NCBI GenBank assembly: GCA_029204225.1
Contig: CM055107.1
Coordinates: 8,489,472-8,553,471 of the forward strand
Length of the DNA: 64,000 nucleotides
Source of the DNA: Diphasiastrum complanatum
Lineage: Eukaryota; Streptophyta; Lycopodiopsida; Lycopodiales; Lycopodiaceae
Reading direction: 5' to 3'
Made by a program: the position numbers and the translations under genes. Shown here piece after piece: positions 55,712 through 64,000 of this stretch (positions within the stretch are counted from its first letter, which is position 1; each line of letters begins with the position of its first letter). A model generated the notes under the pieces. The model was not told the DNA's origin and made no database searches. It saw only the letters and a program-made list of their open reading frames with translations.

Positions 55712-57690
55712 GGCCTTTATGAAGGTCTGCTTTTGACAACACTTTCTCTAATCGAGCGATTGCTTGTTTTGATGCTGACTCTAGCTTAGTATTCCATGCA
55801 AACAAGATATGAAGATATGTTAATTTCTCTATGATCCTTACCTCTCCATGAAGTGTGCAAATATGCACATTTTGTAAAGGAATTGGTAGTACTAGTTTCC
55901 AGTTGGGATCTTCAATGTCTCTTGAAACTCTTGTGTTCCTTGAAATGTCATTTGATGATTTCATACAATATACACATGGATGTTTCAAATTTGCTCCATG
56001 AGATACATTGAACATACATTTCAATGACTTCAAGTCTCCAGCTAAATGCCATTCCACAAAAAATTCACATCTTTCAGGAACACTAAGTACTTTGCCATTC
56101 ATATGATCCTTTATGATATCTGGATAACTTGTTCTGCTAAAAATCCAGGAAAGAACATCGTGATCCTCCTTGATAACCTGTTCAACATATGGAATCACAG
56201 GTTTTTATATATTCAAAACAATTACTAAAAGAAATTTCACATGAATAACAGCCATTTTTTACCTGAAAACATGCTAGCCACCAGATGTTGTTTTCTGATT
56301 GCACATTGAAGTTGAGATCCCTTGAGTTTGTTGCATTGCTCAATGCTCCATTCATGAGAGTAATACTTACTCTTTCCAACTTTTGTCCTTTTATAACTTC
56401 CGGTTCATCTAGCTTGACCACCAGAATAAGTTTGCTCATACTAACACTTGTAATATTATAGAATTTCACTATAAATCTCAATAAATGAATCAAATCCACA
56501 AATAAGTTGTTGGTAGAATTATATGACATATTGCCAGACTTTGAATTGTAAATCTCATTGATGTGAAAAGGGATTCCAATGACATTTTGCATACCCTTAT
56601 TCAATACATCTCTCTCCAATCTTATCTGAAAAGGGCGAGGAATGGGAAATTTTCTTACGTGCAATTGTCCAAAAGCCCCTATAATAATTTTAGATATACT
56701 CGCATATGCCTCCCTGCTAATACCTGAGAAATCACATGCTCCCTGAATTAACATTCGGTCGATTACCTTACCGACCTCATTCATCAAAGCCTCAGTGACC
56801 TTGGACTTGATTCGAGAATATCGATTATTGTCCAATAAAGACTTTGTGGACTTGGTTGTCAATACCGAACTCAGTGATTTTATGATCAGGTCATTGTCCT
56901 TCAGATGTTGATTTGCAACCAATGTTGATCTGCAAATGATTATGAAAATCAAGAAACCAAAATAGGACACATAATAAATGTCATGCTACTTCACAAAACT
57001 AAAATAAAACTGATTCATATCAAATCCTTACTTGAATGCTTGAATTCGTTGGCCTCCATTTAATGAAAGCTCATCAATGTCCTTCAGAATTCTTTTTCGC
57101 TTGTTTTTTTTTAATTTCTTATCTAGTATGCGAGTTTCTTCTTTTAATTGGTCATTTGATATACGTAATGTCTGAACACCTTGTCGGAATTGATCATTAC
57201 TTGCATTCAAATTTAATATAATATTATGTAAAGGTGCATTATCTTTTTTTGTTTGTGATAATGCGGTCTCTTTTTCTCTATAGTCAACAAGAAAACCATT
57301 TAACATACATTCTAGACTCTGTATTTTCTAAACAGAGTTTGCAACACCATAAGTTGTCAATCTTTCACAATAACCCAGTAAACCGTTTTCTCTGTCACAC
57401 AAAAACTTTATTAATTGTGTGATGGATTGGAATTGTGGAGCTTGCATCGAGCTCGGATCCAATGGATACAAACTTTTTTCAATCCACAAATCGTAATTCT
57501 TTCTTTGGTTGATTTTGTGAGCGATCATATCAAGTGAAGAAACTGTGGATTCTTTCACTACTCCTCTTTAAGCTATCGGAGCATTCTCGGCATGGAGAAC
57601 AATGTGTAGATGAAACTGAGATATCTCCGCAAACATCAATTGACAGACCAAAAAGAAAATAGACACTATTCTTCATCCATGACGTACCTG
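55603..57690 (-). pseudogene. Three-exon uncharacterised gene, 3' end replaced by copia J
   Basis: Three open segments join in phase with canonical splice sites: 57558-57032, 56929-56263 and 56177 to about 55603. Exon 1 holds a coiled coil (LKEETRILDKKLKKNK) and one in-frame TAG (about 57328), a single step from CAG. Exon 2 has long hydrophobic/charged text (VIDRMLIQGACDFSGIS; VSITLMNGALSN). Exon 3 has CEFFVEWHLAGDLKSLK then GANLKHPCVYCMK, a CxxC pair. Upstream, 57690-57570 in a shifted frame has CSPCRECSDSLKRSSERI, a possible zinc-binding cluster. The layout recalls large uncharacterised proteins seen in invertebrates and some plants (GGD-(Y/F)K..L then C-x-x-C), possibly DNA-transposon-derived; that link is from memory. 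I assign no function. Confidence 0.55.
56264..57031 (-). other. Intron 1 (57031-56930) of the three-exon gene with exon 2 boundary
   Basis: The intron lies at 57031-56930: donor AA|GTAAGG, acceptor TTTGCAG|A. The split codon AA+A restores Lys and the frame continues to STLVANQH. The second intron (56262-56178) has donor CAG|GTAAAA and acceptor TTGAACAG|GTT in phase 0. Confidence 0.6.
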
Positions 57691-57950
57691 AGATTCTATG
57701 TTTATTCTCTCGCTAGTTAAAACGAGGGACACAATCTCATTTTCAAATTTGAAAAAGTTAATTAATGAGCGTCATAGGTTCTTGAAGTCGCAGTTGCATG
57801 CATCATAATCGTGGCATGTTAACTACACATTACTAGTAAGGTAAAGCTAAACTGGACCTGAAAGTCCGTCGGAGTTTTAAAATTCGGCATTTTTTTTTGT
57901 CCTACGTGGCATTTCTTAGACGGCCCTTTTGATGTTTGTAACTCCTCTAA
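57691..57950. other. Spacer between the three-exon gene and copia E
   Basis: No coding signal; a tcag|gtacg at about 57688 on the minus strand is acceptor-like and may mark another, lost upstream exon. Confidence 0.35.
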
Positions 57951-57959
57951 TGTCTTTAA

Positions 57960-58711
57960 CAAGATCTACCTCACCTTTGGATCTTATCCATTCGGATGTA
58001 CATGTTTTTTCTCATGAAAGTAATGGAGGTGCTTTAATGTATGTGACTTTTATAGATGATTGTATATGAAGCTTTTGTAAAGTTCAAGTCTCTAGTGGAA
58101 AAGCAACTTAGTTCTTGCATTAAACCTCTAAGATATGATAATCATAGAAGAGTATATCTCCAACAAGATGAGAGACTTTTGTGAGATCAATGGCATTTAG
58201 AGAGAGCTCACTTGTCCCTACACCCCCAACAAAATGGGGTGGCCGAGAGGAAAAATAGGAGCCTTTGTGAATGTGCAAAGTCTTTAAGACTTGATGCATC
58301 TCTACCCATCTCTTTTTGGGGGAGGCCATAACTTGTGCTAATTACTTATGTAATAGGCTTCCTAGTAGTGCTATTGCTGGGATCTCACCATTTCAAACTT
58401 TGTTTGGCAATAAGCCCAGTGTAAAAGATTTTAAAGTGTTTGGATGTATATGTTATGTCCACATTCCTTTGGAAACTAGAAGGAAAGAAGATGCAACTTC
58501 CTTCAAAGGAATATTTGTAGGCTATAGTGAAAATAAAAAAGGATATAGGATATTTGGTCCTATCTCAAGCAAAGTAAAAGTTAGCAAGGATGTCTTATTT
58601 GATGAATCTCAAAGTTACAAGTTGTCTCCAAATGCATCTAATCTTTTAGGTGATGAAGATCTTGCAACACCCAAGGAGGAGTCTCTTGAAAATGATCTTT
58701 TGGAAAATTAG
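57960..58711 (+). pseudogene. Copia E integrase
   Basis: The first Asp is in DLIHSDV and the Glu in PQQNGVAERKNR (58224-58262). The C-terminal region 58316-58711 reads NYLCNRLPS, KVFGCICYVHIP and FKGIFVGYSENKKGY. Stops occur at 58068 and 58181 and a frame change near 58200. The integrase catalytic Asp in the middle region is embedded in a damaged stretch. Confidence 0.8.
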
Positions 58712-59855
58712 AATCAAGTTCCAAAGGAACTAAAAAGGTCCACAAGGAGCAAGGCCGAGCCTTTAAGGCTCACATACTTTGAGAAAGAGAAGCAAAGGGA
58801 AGACAGAACTCCTTCTACCTCTTACTCTTTTCTAACCACAATGCTTGAAGAGCCATCATGTTATGAAGATTCAAATAGATCACAAGTTTGGAGAGATGCA
58901 ATGCAAGTAGAGTTTGATGCTTTGATAGATAATCAAACTTGAAATCTTGTATACCTTCAATATGGGAAGAAGCCACTTGCATGTAAGTGTTCTATATATT
59001 AAAGTATAGTCAAGATGGATCTATAAGTAAGTACAAAGCTAGATTGGTTGCTAAAGGGTTTCTTCAAACTAAAGGCATAGATTATGAAGAAAATTTGCTC
59101 CTGTCGCAAAGCTTGTAACCATTAGATTGATCATATGTATTGCTACTTTGTTCAAATAGAATCTCTATCAAATGGATGTGACCAATGCTTTCTTAAATGG
59201 CTACTTGGAGGAGGAAATATATATGTTGCAACTTGAGGGCTTCATCAAGGATGGTGAGGAGGACAAGGTTTGTCACTTAAAGAAGAGCCTATATGGCTTG
59301 AAGCAAGCACCTAGAGCTTGGTACACTAGGTTGCATGATTTTCTCTACTCTCTTGGCTTTGTGATTAGATCTTATGAGCCTTCTTTGTACATCAAATGTA
59401 ATGATGGAAAGATCATTATTCTAGTACTTTATGATATCATATTGATAGGAAATGATGGTGAAGGCATACGAAATGTTAAAGCATCTTTGTCTAGTGAATT
59501 CAAGATGGTAGATCTAGGACTTCTTAAGTTCATACTTGAAATAGAAGCTACTAGAGGTAGTGATTTTACTTTTATAAGTCAATCAAAGTATGCTACTTCC
59601 ATTCTTGAAAGGTTTGGCATGAAATATTGTAAGGGGATTGACACCCCTATGGAGCAAGTTTGTAAATTTACTAAGGATTGTGATGAGGCATCCTTTGAGG
59701 ACATCACACTCTTTAGGAAGCTAATAGGCTCCTTAATCTATCTGACAATCACTAGACCAGATTTGAGTTATCGTGTAAGCAAGTTAAGTCAATATATGCA
59801 AGGTCCTTTGATGCACCATTGGAAAAGTACCAAGAGAGTGCTTAGATATGTATTG
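58712..59855 (+). pseudogene. Copia E linker and reverse transcriptase
   Basis: 58712-59170 has the linker and RT start with stops and frame slips. 59172-59855 is open: MDVTNAFLNGYLEEEIYM, YGLKQAPRAWY, then ILVLYDIILIGND where active copia RT has YVDD. The YVDD motif has lost residues, so the active site is destroyed while the frame survives. ITRPDLSYRVSKLSQYM and KSTKRVLRYVL end the segment at copia G. Confidence 0.85.
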
Positions 59856-60501
59856 TGAAAGATTTCAGATCCTTAAGAACCAATATACTTGAATGATCTT
59901 TGGTTAGAAAGAGAAATACGCTACCAATCTCACCAATGTAGAAAAATCAGCATCTACACACAATTTGAGATGCAAACACTGATAGAACTTGATCAAACTT
60001 GAATGAAATGATTATGTACTGTTGCTGTCCATAAAAAACCAGCAAGCTACTGTATTTCACACGTGTGGATCCAAAAATAGCTAATATAGATCATTCTACA
60101 CATAGAATTGCAAGCAATCACCAAGATAGTGCACCAATGGATAGTAGAACCCAAGAGAATCATGTATAAGCATGAAATGAAATAGAGAAGAGAGAAGATG
60201 ACTCTCTCCATGAGTTACATCTTTTTATAGCAGGTCCAAACCCTATTTGGCCACTTGGCTTTCTCACCAAAATGCTAATCCTACTAATTTTGGGTCTAGA
60301 TTCAATGTACCCAACATATTCAAATTGAATCTACTCAAACTAGCATTCTATCTTTCCCACATTTTCAAAAAGTGTATATTCAAATGAAATTTAGACTAAT
60401 GAACTTTGAAAAGTCAACCTCTAAGTCTAAAACAGGTTTTGGCCTCAATATGCCAAATATGGAAATATTGCAAAATGTGATGAAACTAGTTGAATCTTTC
60501 A
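59856..60501 (-). repeat. 3' LTR of copia G
   Basis: TG...CA termini. A TATA-like box on the minus strand (gctataaaaag) lies near 60219-60231. Confidence 0.9.
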
Positions 60502-60516
60502 CACTCCCTCTTCAAC
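60502..60516 (-). other. Polypurine tract of copia G
   Basis: The minus strand reads gttgaagagggagtg immediately before the LTR start TGAAAG. Confidence 0.8.
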
Positions 60517-61210
60517 TAGTTTTAGCATAATCTGAATGTACAAGTTGAAAAGGCTTTGTAGATCTAGAAATAGATCCAGTATAAGGTAGTCTATATGACT
60601 TAGACAAAGCACAAGACTCACAAACATGTTTGTCATTACTTAAGGAACTTGGAAGACCAATCACAACCTTCTTCCTTGCCATTACCTCCAATGACTTGAA
60701 GTTGAGGTGTCCCATCCTTTTGTGCCAAACCTCTTGAATAGAAATTTGCTCCCTTTCAACACATCCAACTTGGTTAGCAATAACAAAAGCATCAAGTTTG
60801 AACAACTTCCCTTGCCTTTTACCTTTTTCAATCAAGACATCCTTCCTTTTGATCAAACAAGCATCTCCATCAAACTCAACCTTGAGGCATTTACTTAGCA
60901 ATTGACTCACACTAAGCAAATTCTTGGTAATAGATGGAATAAACAAGACATCCTCCAAATGAACATTCCTATTTGTAGAGAGAGAAATAGGAATTGTGCC
61001 AATCCCTTTGATTGCACACTCACCATCATTGGCCGTGTAGATCACCCTCTTGTCATCTCCATATGCCAACAAAGAAGTGAAGTACTCTTTGTGAAAGGTC
61101 ATGTGGAAACTTGCTCCACTATCAATCCACCAAGGATCTAGATCTACATCATTTGCAAGCATACATGAAGACATCACAAAAGCATCATCATTTGCATCTT
61201 GAACATCCAA
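60512..61210 (-). CDS. Copia G protease and GAG-pre-integrase (232 codons)
   Basis: The aspartic protease motif WWIDSGASFHMT (about residue 27) and LLSVSQLLSKCLKVEF block are followed by the GAG-pre-integrase zinc motif (VWHKRMGHLNFKSL ... CESC) and the first integrase residues (PFQLVHSDY). The ORF stops six residues later, next to the polypurine tract. The deletion that removed integrase through RNase H therefore starts at the first catalytic Asp of integrase. Confidence 0.85.
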   Translation of the reverse strand: MDVQDANDDAFVMSSCMLANDVDLDPWWIDSGASFHMTFHKEYFTSLLAYGDDKRVIYTANDGECAIKGIGTIPISLSTNRNVHLEDVLFIPSITKNLLSVSQLLSKCLKVEFDGDACLIKRKDVLIEKGKRQGKLFKLDAFVIANQVGCVEREQISIQEVWHKRMGHLNFKSLEVMARKKVVIGLPSSLSNDKHVCESCALSKSYRLPYTGSISRSTKPFQLVHSDYAKTS

Positions 61211-61254
61211 ACCATCCTCATCAAGAGTAAGATTATCTTGTTTGTCTCCTTGAT

Positions 61255-62036
61255 TTCTCTTCTTCTTGTAGCACTCACTTTCAAAGTGTCATTTGATGCC
61301 ACAATAAAATCACTTGAGCTTTGATCTATCCTTCTTTTTTGACACTTGAAGAAGCATCCATTTGATCTTGCCCTTTAGACCACTTGCTTTTGGTTTTGCC
61401 CTTGAATTTGCCCTTTGTGAACATAGCATCCTCTTGAAGTGTCAATGTAGATCCACCTCTTGTTTGAAGCCTATATTCCTCATTGATCAAGATCTCTTGA
61501 AGATCCATCAAACTTGGCAAAGTCTTTTGAATAGCAATACTTTGAACAATTTTAGCATGAGCATCCAACAAGCCATTAAGAATCACTTGAATAAGCTCTC
61601 CTTCCTTAATGCTTTCATCTATGCAAGCTAACTCATCATTCAATGCTTTCATTCTCAGAACAAAAGTACTTGGACTTTCTTCATTCTTTTGCAAACAAGA
61701 AAATATTTGCCTTCTTAGACTCAAAACTCTAAAAGTAGACTTGTATTCATAAAGCTTCTTCAATGAATTCCAAGCTTCCAAAGATGATGTGCACTTACCA
61801 ACTTCCTTGAGAAGTTCATTGGTAAAATTCATCTTTATCATGTGTAGAGCCTTCTTGGATCTTTTGTCATACCTCAATTGATGTTGTTGTGTTGCTGGTC
61901 TCTCCTCCAAACCTACAACAATATCCAAAACATCATTTATCTCAAGAAGTAACTCCATCCTCACTTTCCACAATGAATAGTTACTTGAGGTAAGCCTATC
62001 ATTGGCTTCCAACATGACTCCAATTGAGGTAGCCAT
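61255..62036 (-). pseudogene. gag: Copia G gag
   Basis: The likely start is ATG 62036 (MATSIGVMLEANDRL), followed by NYSLWKVRMELLL and the UBN2-type gag block (EAWNSLKKLYEYKS, LNDELACIDESI). It is open to about 61326. Just after, the zinc knuckle region has two TGA codons: one replaces the first Cys (next to FYCGIK) and one replaces a Gly. Either this copy's knuckle is lost or gag ends before it. Confidence 0.8.
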
Positions 62037-62626
62037 GTAGCAATGACTTGATCTTCTCTTTAAACCTGCTTCAATGCACAAAGCACTCCTTTGAACAACA
62101 ACAAATGCTTTCAAAAGAAATCACCAAGATCTGAAACTATCTCACAAATTCTCTTCTAGCACTTATCCAAGCAAATCAACACATAGAATCATGGAATCTT
62201 GATCAACCTATGATCTATCCTCAATCTAATGACTTTTGCCACTTACTAAGATTGAAACACACTCAAATGAAGTCCAGCAACCTCACTATCTAGAGATCCA
62301 ATCAAAATTAGGGTTTTGACAAAATCACAAAAAATTGACTATTCCAAATCTACATGCAAATGCTGAAAAATTGATATGCAAGGCTATAAGCCACCACTTA
62401 GGTTGAACCAATGATCCAAAAATCGGCCAAATCCAGTATGTGAATTCAAAAATCGGAATTGAACAAGTATATTGACCTATTCAGTGTTTTGATCTACAAA
62501 AGATCCAATCTACAAAAGCAAAAAATCCAATTTTGGTGTAGAATCCTCTCTAGCATGCTCTAGACTTGATAACTTCACCAAATCATTGATAGATCTGATT
62601 TTCTCCTTCATAACCTGAAACATAAG

Positions 62627-62638
62627 CTCTGATACCAT
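62627..62638 (-). other. Primer-binding site of copia G, tRNA-iMet type
   Basis: The minus strand reads TGGTATCAGAGC, the canonical plant initiator-Met primer site, two bases inside the 5' LTR. Confidence 0.95.
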
Positions 62639-62640
62639 GT

Positions 62641-63285
62641 GAAAGATTTCAGATCCTTAAGATCCAATCTACTTGAATGATCTTTGGTTAGAAAGAGAAA
62701 TACACTACCAATCTCACCAATGTAGAAAAATCAGCATCTACACACAATTTGAGATGCAAACACTAATAGAACTTGATCAAACCTAAACGAAATGATTATG
62801 TACTATTGTTTTCTGTACAAAACCAGCAAGCTACTGTATTTCACACGTGTGGATCCAAAAATAGCTAATATAGATCATTCTACACATAGAATTGCAAGCA
62901 ATCACCAAGATAGTGCACCAATGGATAGTAGAACCCAAGAGAATCATGTATAAGCATGAAATGAAATAGAGAAGAGAGAAGATGACTCTCTCCACGAGTT
63001 AGATCCTTTTATAGCAGGTCCAAACCCTATTTGGCCACTTGGCTTTCCCACCAAAATGCTAATCCTACTAATTTTGGGTCTAGATTCAATGTACCCAACT
63101 TATTCAAATTGAATCTACTCAAACTCGCATTCTATATTTCTCACACTTTCAAAAAGTGTTTAATCAAATGAAATTTAGACTAATGAACTTTGAAAAGTCA
63201 ACCTCTAAGTCTAAAACAAGTTTTGGCCTCAATATGCCAAATATGAAAATATTGCAAAATGTGATGAAACTAGTTGAATCTTTCA
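62641..63285 (-). repeat. 5' LTR of copia G
   Basis: Same termini as 59856-60501; TATA-like box on the minus strand near 63003-63014. Confidence 0.9.
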
Positions 63286-63775
63286 CGTGTCTCTTCTACT
63301 AGATTTTTTGGCATTCTCTATCAAGGATCTAACTTGTACTTGAGGGCATTTCGGATTCAGATTTTGCAGGAGACAAGATGGATAGAGGATCCATAAGTGC
63401 ATTTGTCACTTTTCTTTGTGGAGGAGTGATATATTGGCTTTCCAAAAAGCAAGATACAATTTCTCTTTCCTCTTGTGAAGCCGAGTACAAGGCATTGACT
63501 TCAACAACCAGAGAACTCCTATGGCTAAGAAGACTTTTGGTGGAGCTTCAAGTAGGCCAAGGAGATCCCTTGCATCTATTGTGACAATCAAGCTTCTCAA
63601 AAAATTGCTACTAATCTGATCTTCCATGCTAGAACAAAGCATATTGAGATAGCTCATTACTTTGTGAGGGAGAAGGTGCAATCCAAGGAGGTTCAACTTC
63701 ATCATGTGTCATCATCTGAGTGCATATCTGATATCTTACCAAAACTTTGGCTAAAGATTCATTTTTCAAGTTAAG
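63286..63775 (+). pseudogene. Copia E RNase H
   Basis: The frame resumes after copia G (FFGILYQGSNLYL), shifts near 63345, and continues DSDFAGDKMDRGSISAFV, then YWLSKKQDTISLSSCEAEYKA (63430-63495) and, after a stop or shift at 63582, CDNQASQKIA and TKHIEIAHYFVREKV. RNase H catalytic-site text (SDSDFAGD, SSCEAEY, CDNQ) is all present. Confidence 0.85.
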
Positions 63776-63820
63776 AGATGCTCTTGGAGTTGTAGATAGA
63801 TGTACATTAGACTTGCCAAG

Positions 63821-63837
63821 TTAGAAGTGAGGAGGAG
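63821..63837 (+). other. Polypurine tract of copia E
   Basis: ttagaagtgaggaggag precedes the TGTTAAAAATATC LTR start. Confidence 0.75.
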
Positions 63838-64000
63838 TGTTAAAAATATCACTTCCAACTTGATGTACTGTGTAGATCTTAAGATAATTGATCTTGATAG
63901 GATTTCATGTGTGTGGAGTCTGTTTCCACGTGTGAAAGAATGTACATAAGTCACTTTAAAGTTCGATTGATTTTAGCTATATCTACACTAGTGTGAAATT
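63838..64000 (+). repeat. Start of copia E 3' LTR
   Basis: It starts TGTTAAAAATATCAC after the polypurine tract and runs off the window. No other copy in the window. Confidence 0.65.

Larger units (their letters stand above)
59856..63285 (-). mobile_element. Copia G: LTR element with gag and protease only (3430 bp)
   Basis: The LTRs are 59856-60501 and 62641-63285, with termini TGAAAGATT...AATCTTTCA (9-bp inverted repeats). On the minus strand: 5' LTR, tRNA-iMet primer site, gag, zinc knuckle, protease, GAG-pre-integrase, then directly the polypurine tract and 3' LTR. Integrase, RT and RNase H are absent. The LTRs differ by roughly 4 percent by eye. Flanking pentamers (tattg/cgtgt) do not match, so the target duplication is not recognisable. 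Lacking pol but keeping LTRs, primer site and gag, it matches the definition of a non-autonomous TR-GAG-type element. Confidence 0.88.
57951..64000 (+). mobile_element. Copia E: plus-strand element, 5' truncated, split by copia G
   Basis: It starts inside integrase (DLIHSDV at about 57980), runs through integrase and RT to 59855, is interrupted by copia G (59856-63285), and resumes in RNase H from 63286. The polypurine tract and the start of the 3' LTR (63838) follow, and the LTR runs off the window. gag, protease and the 5' LTR are missing. Several stops and frameshifts. Confidence 0.85.

Overview
The window is repeat-dominated, AT-rich nuclear DNA of a land plant. That is inferred from plant-type Ty3/gypsy and Ty1/copia LTR retrotransposons with tRNA-Asp and tRNA-iMet primer sites, spliceosomal introns, long (CT)n tracts and the lack of any prokaryotic gene organisation. 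The species cannot be named from the sequence. A seed-free plant such as a fern would fit the unfamiliar gene fragments, but that is a guess. I found no intact host gene, no tRNA or rRNA gene and no CRISPR array.

Layout. 1-3016: 5' half of a minus-strand gypsy element (family A copy 1), cut by the window edge. 3017-4861: 3' end and LTR of gypsy family B, inserted in the RNase H domain of gypsy C, whose decayed RNase H/integrase resumes at 4862-6434. 6435-8057: U3/R-like and leader-like DNA. 8058-11474: decayed Ser/Thr/Pro-rich plus coiled-coil ORF split by a solo family B LTR (9299-10543) with a perfect 5-bp target duplication. 11475-16791: LTR-like DNA of gypsy family D on the minus strand, carrying satellite-like arrays. 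16975-17705: two-exon leucine-rich-repeat pseudogene cut by a copia LTR. 17708-22704: two minus-strand copia elements, F (deleted) and H (coding-complete except for a missing RT active site). 22705-24918: spacer and a family D remnant. 24919-32496: fragments of uncharacterised proteins and several unrelated tandem-repeat tracts. 32502-41381: full-length gypsy A copy 2 with 1219-bp LTRs and target duplication GTACC. 41387-44160: uncharacterised gene remnant. 45076-52699: gypsy I, with integrase and most of its 3' LTR missing. 52700-53900: palindrome-rich DNA and a 205-bp (CT)n tract. 53901-55615: copia J fragment. 55603-57690: three-exon uncharacterised gene remnant. 57951 to the end: plus-strand copia E, interrupted at 59856-63285 by a gag/protease-only copia G.

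How it fits together. This is a nested-insertion landscape. The order can be read from who interrupts whom: B in C, solo B in the coiled-coil ORF, F in the LRR gene, A2 just upstream of a splice acceptor of the 41.4-kb gene, G in E, and J fused to the three-exon gene. A2 is the youngest datable insertion (about 11 hand-counted differences between its LTRs), yet it already carries two nonsense codons and a gag frameshift. Many nonsense codons here are one C-to-T step from Gln or Arg codons, as expected for methylated, silenced transposon DNA. The least familiar material is four decayed protein-coding remnants (8058-11474, 25833-26952, 41387-44160, 55603-57690) that I could not assign to a named family.
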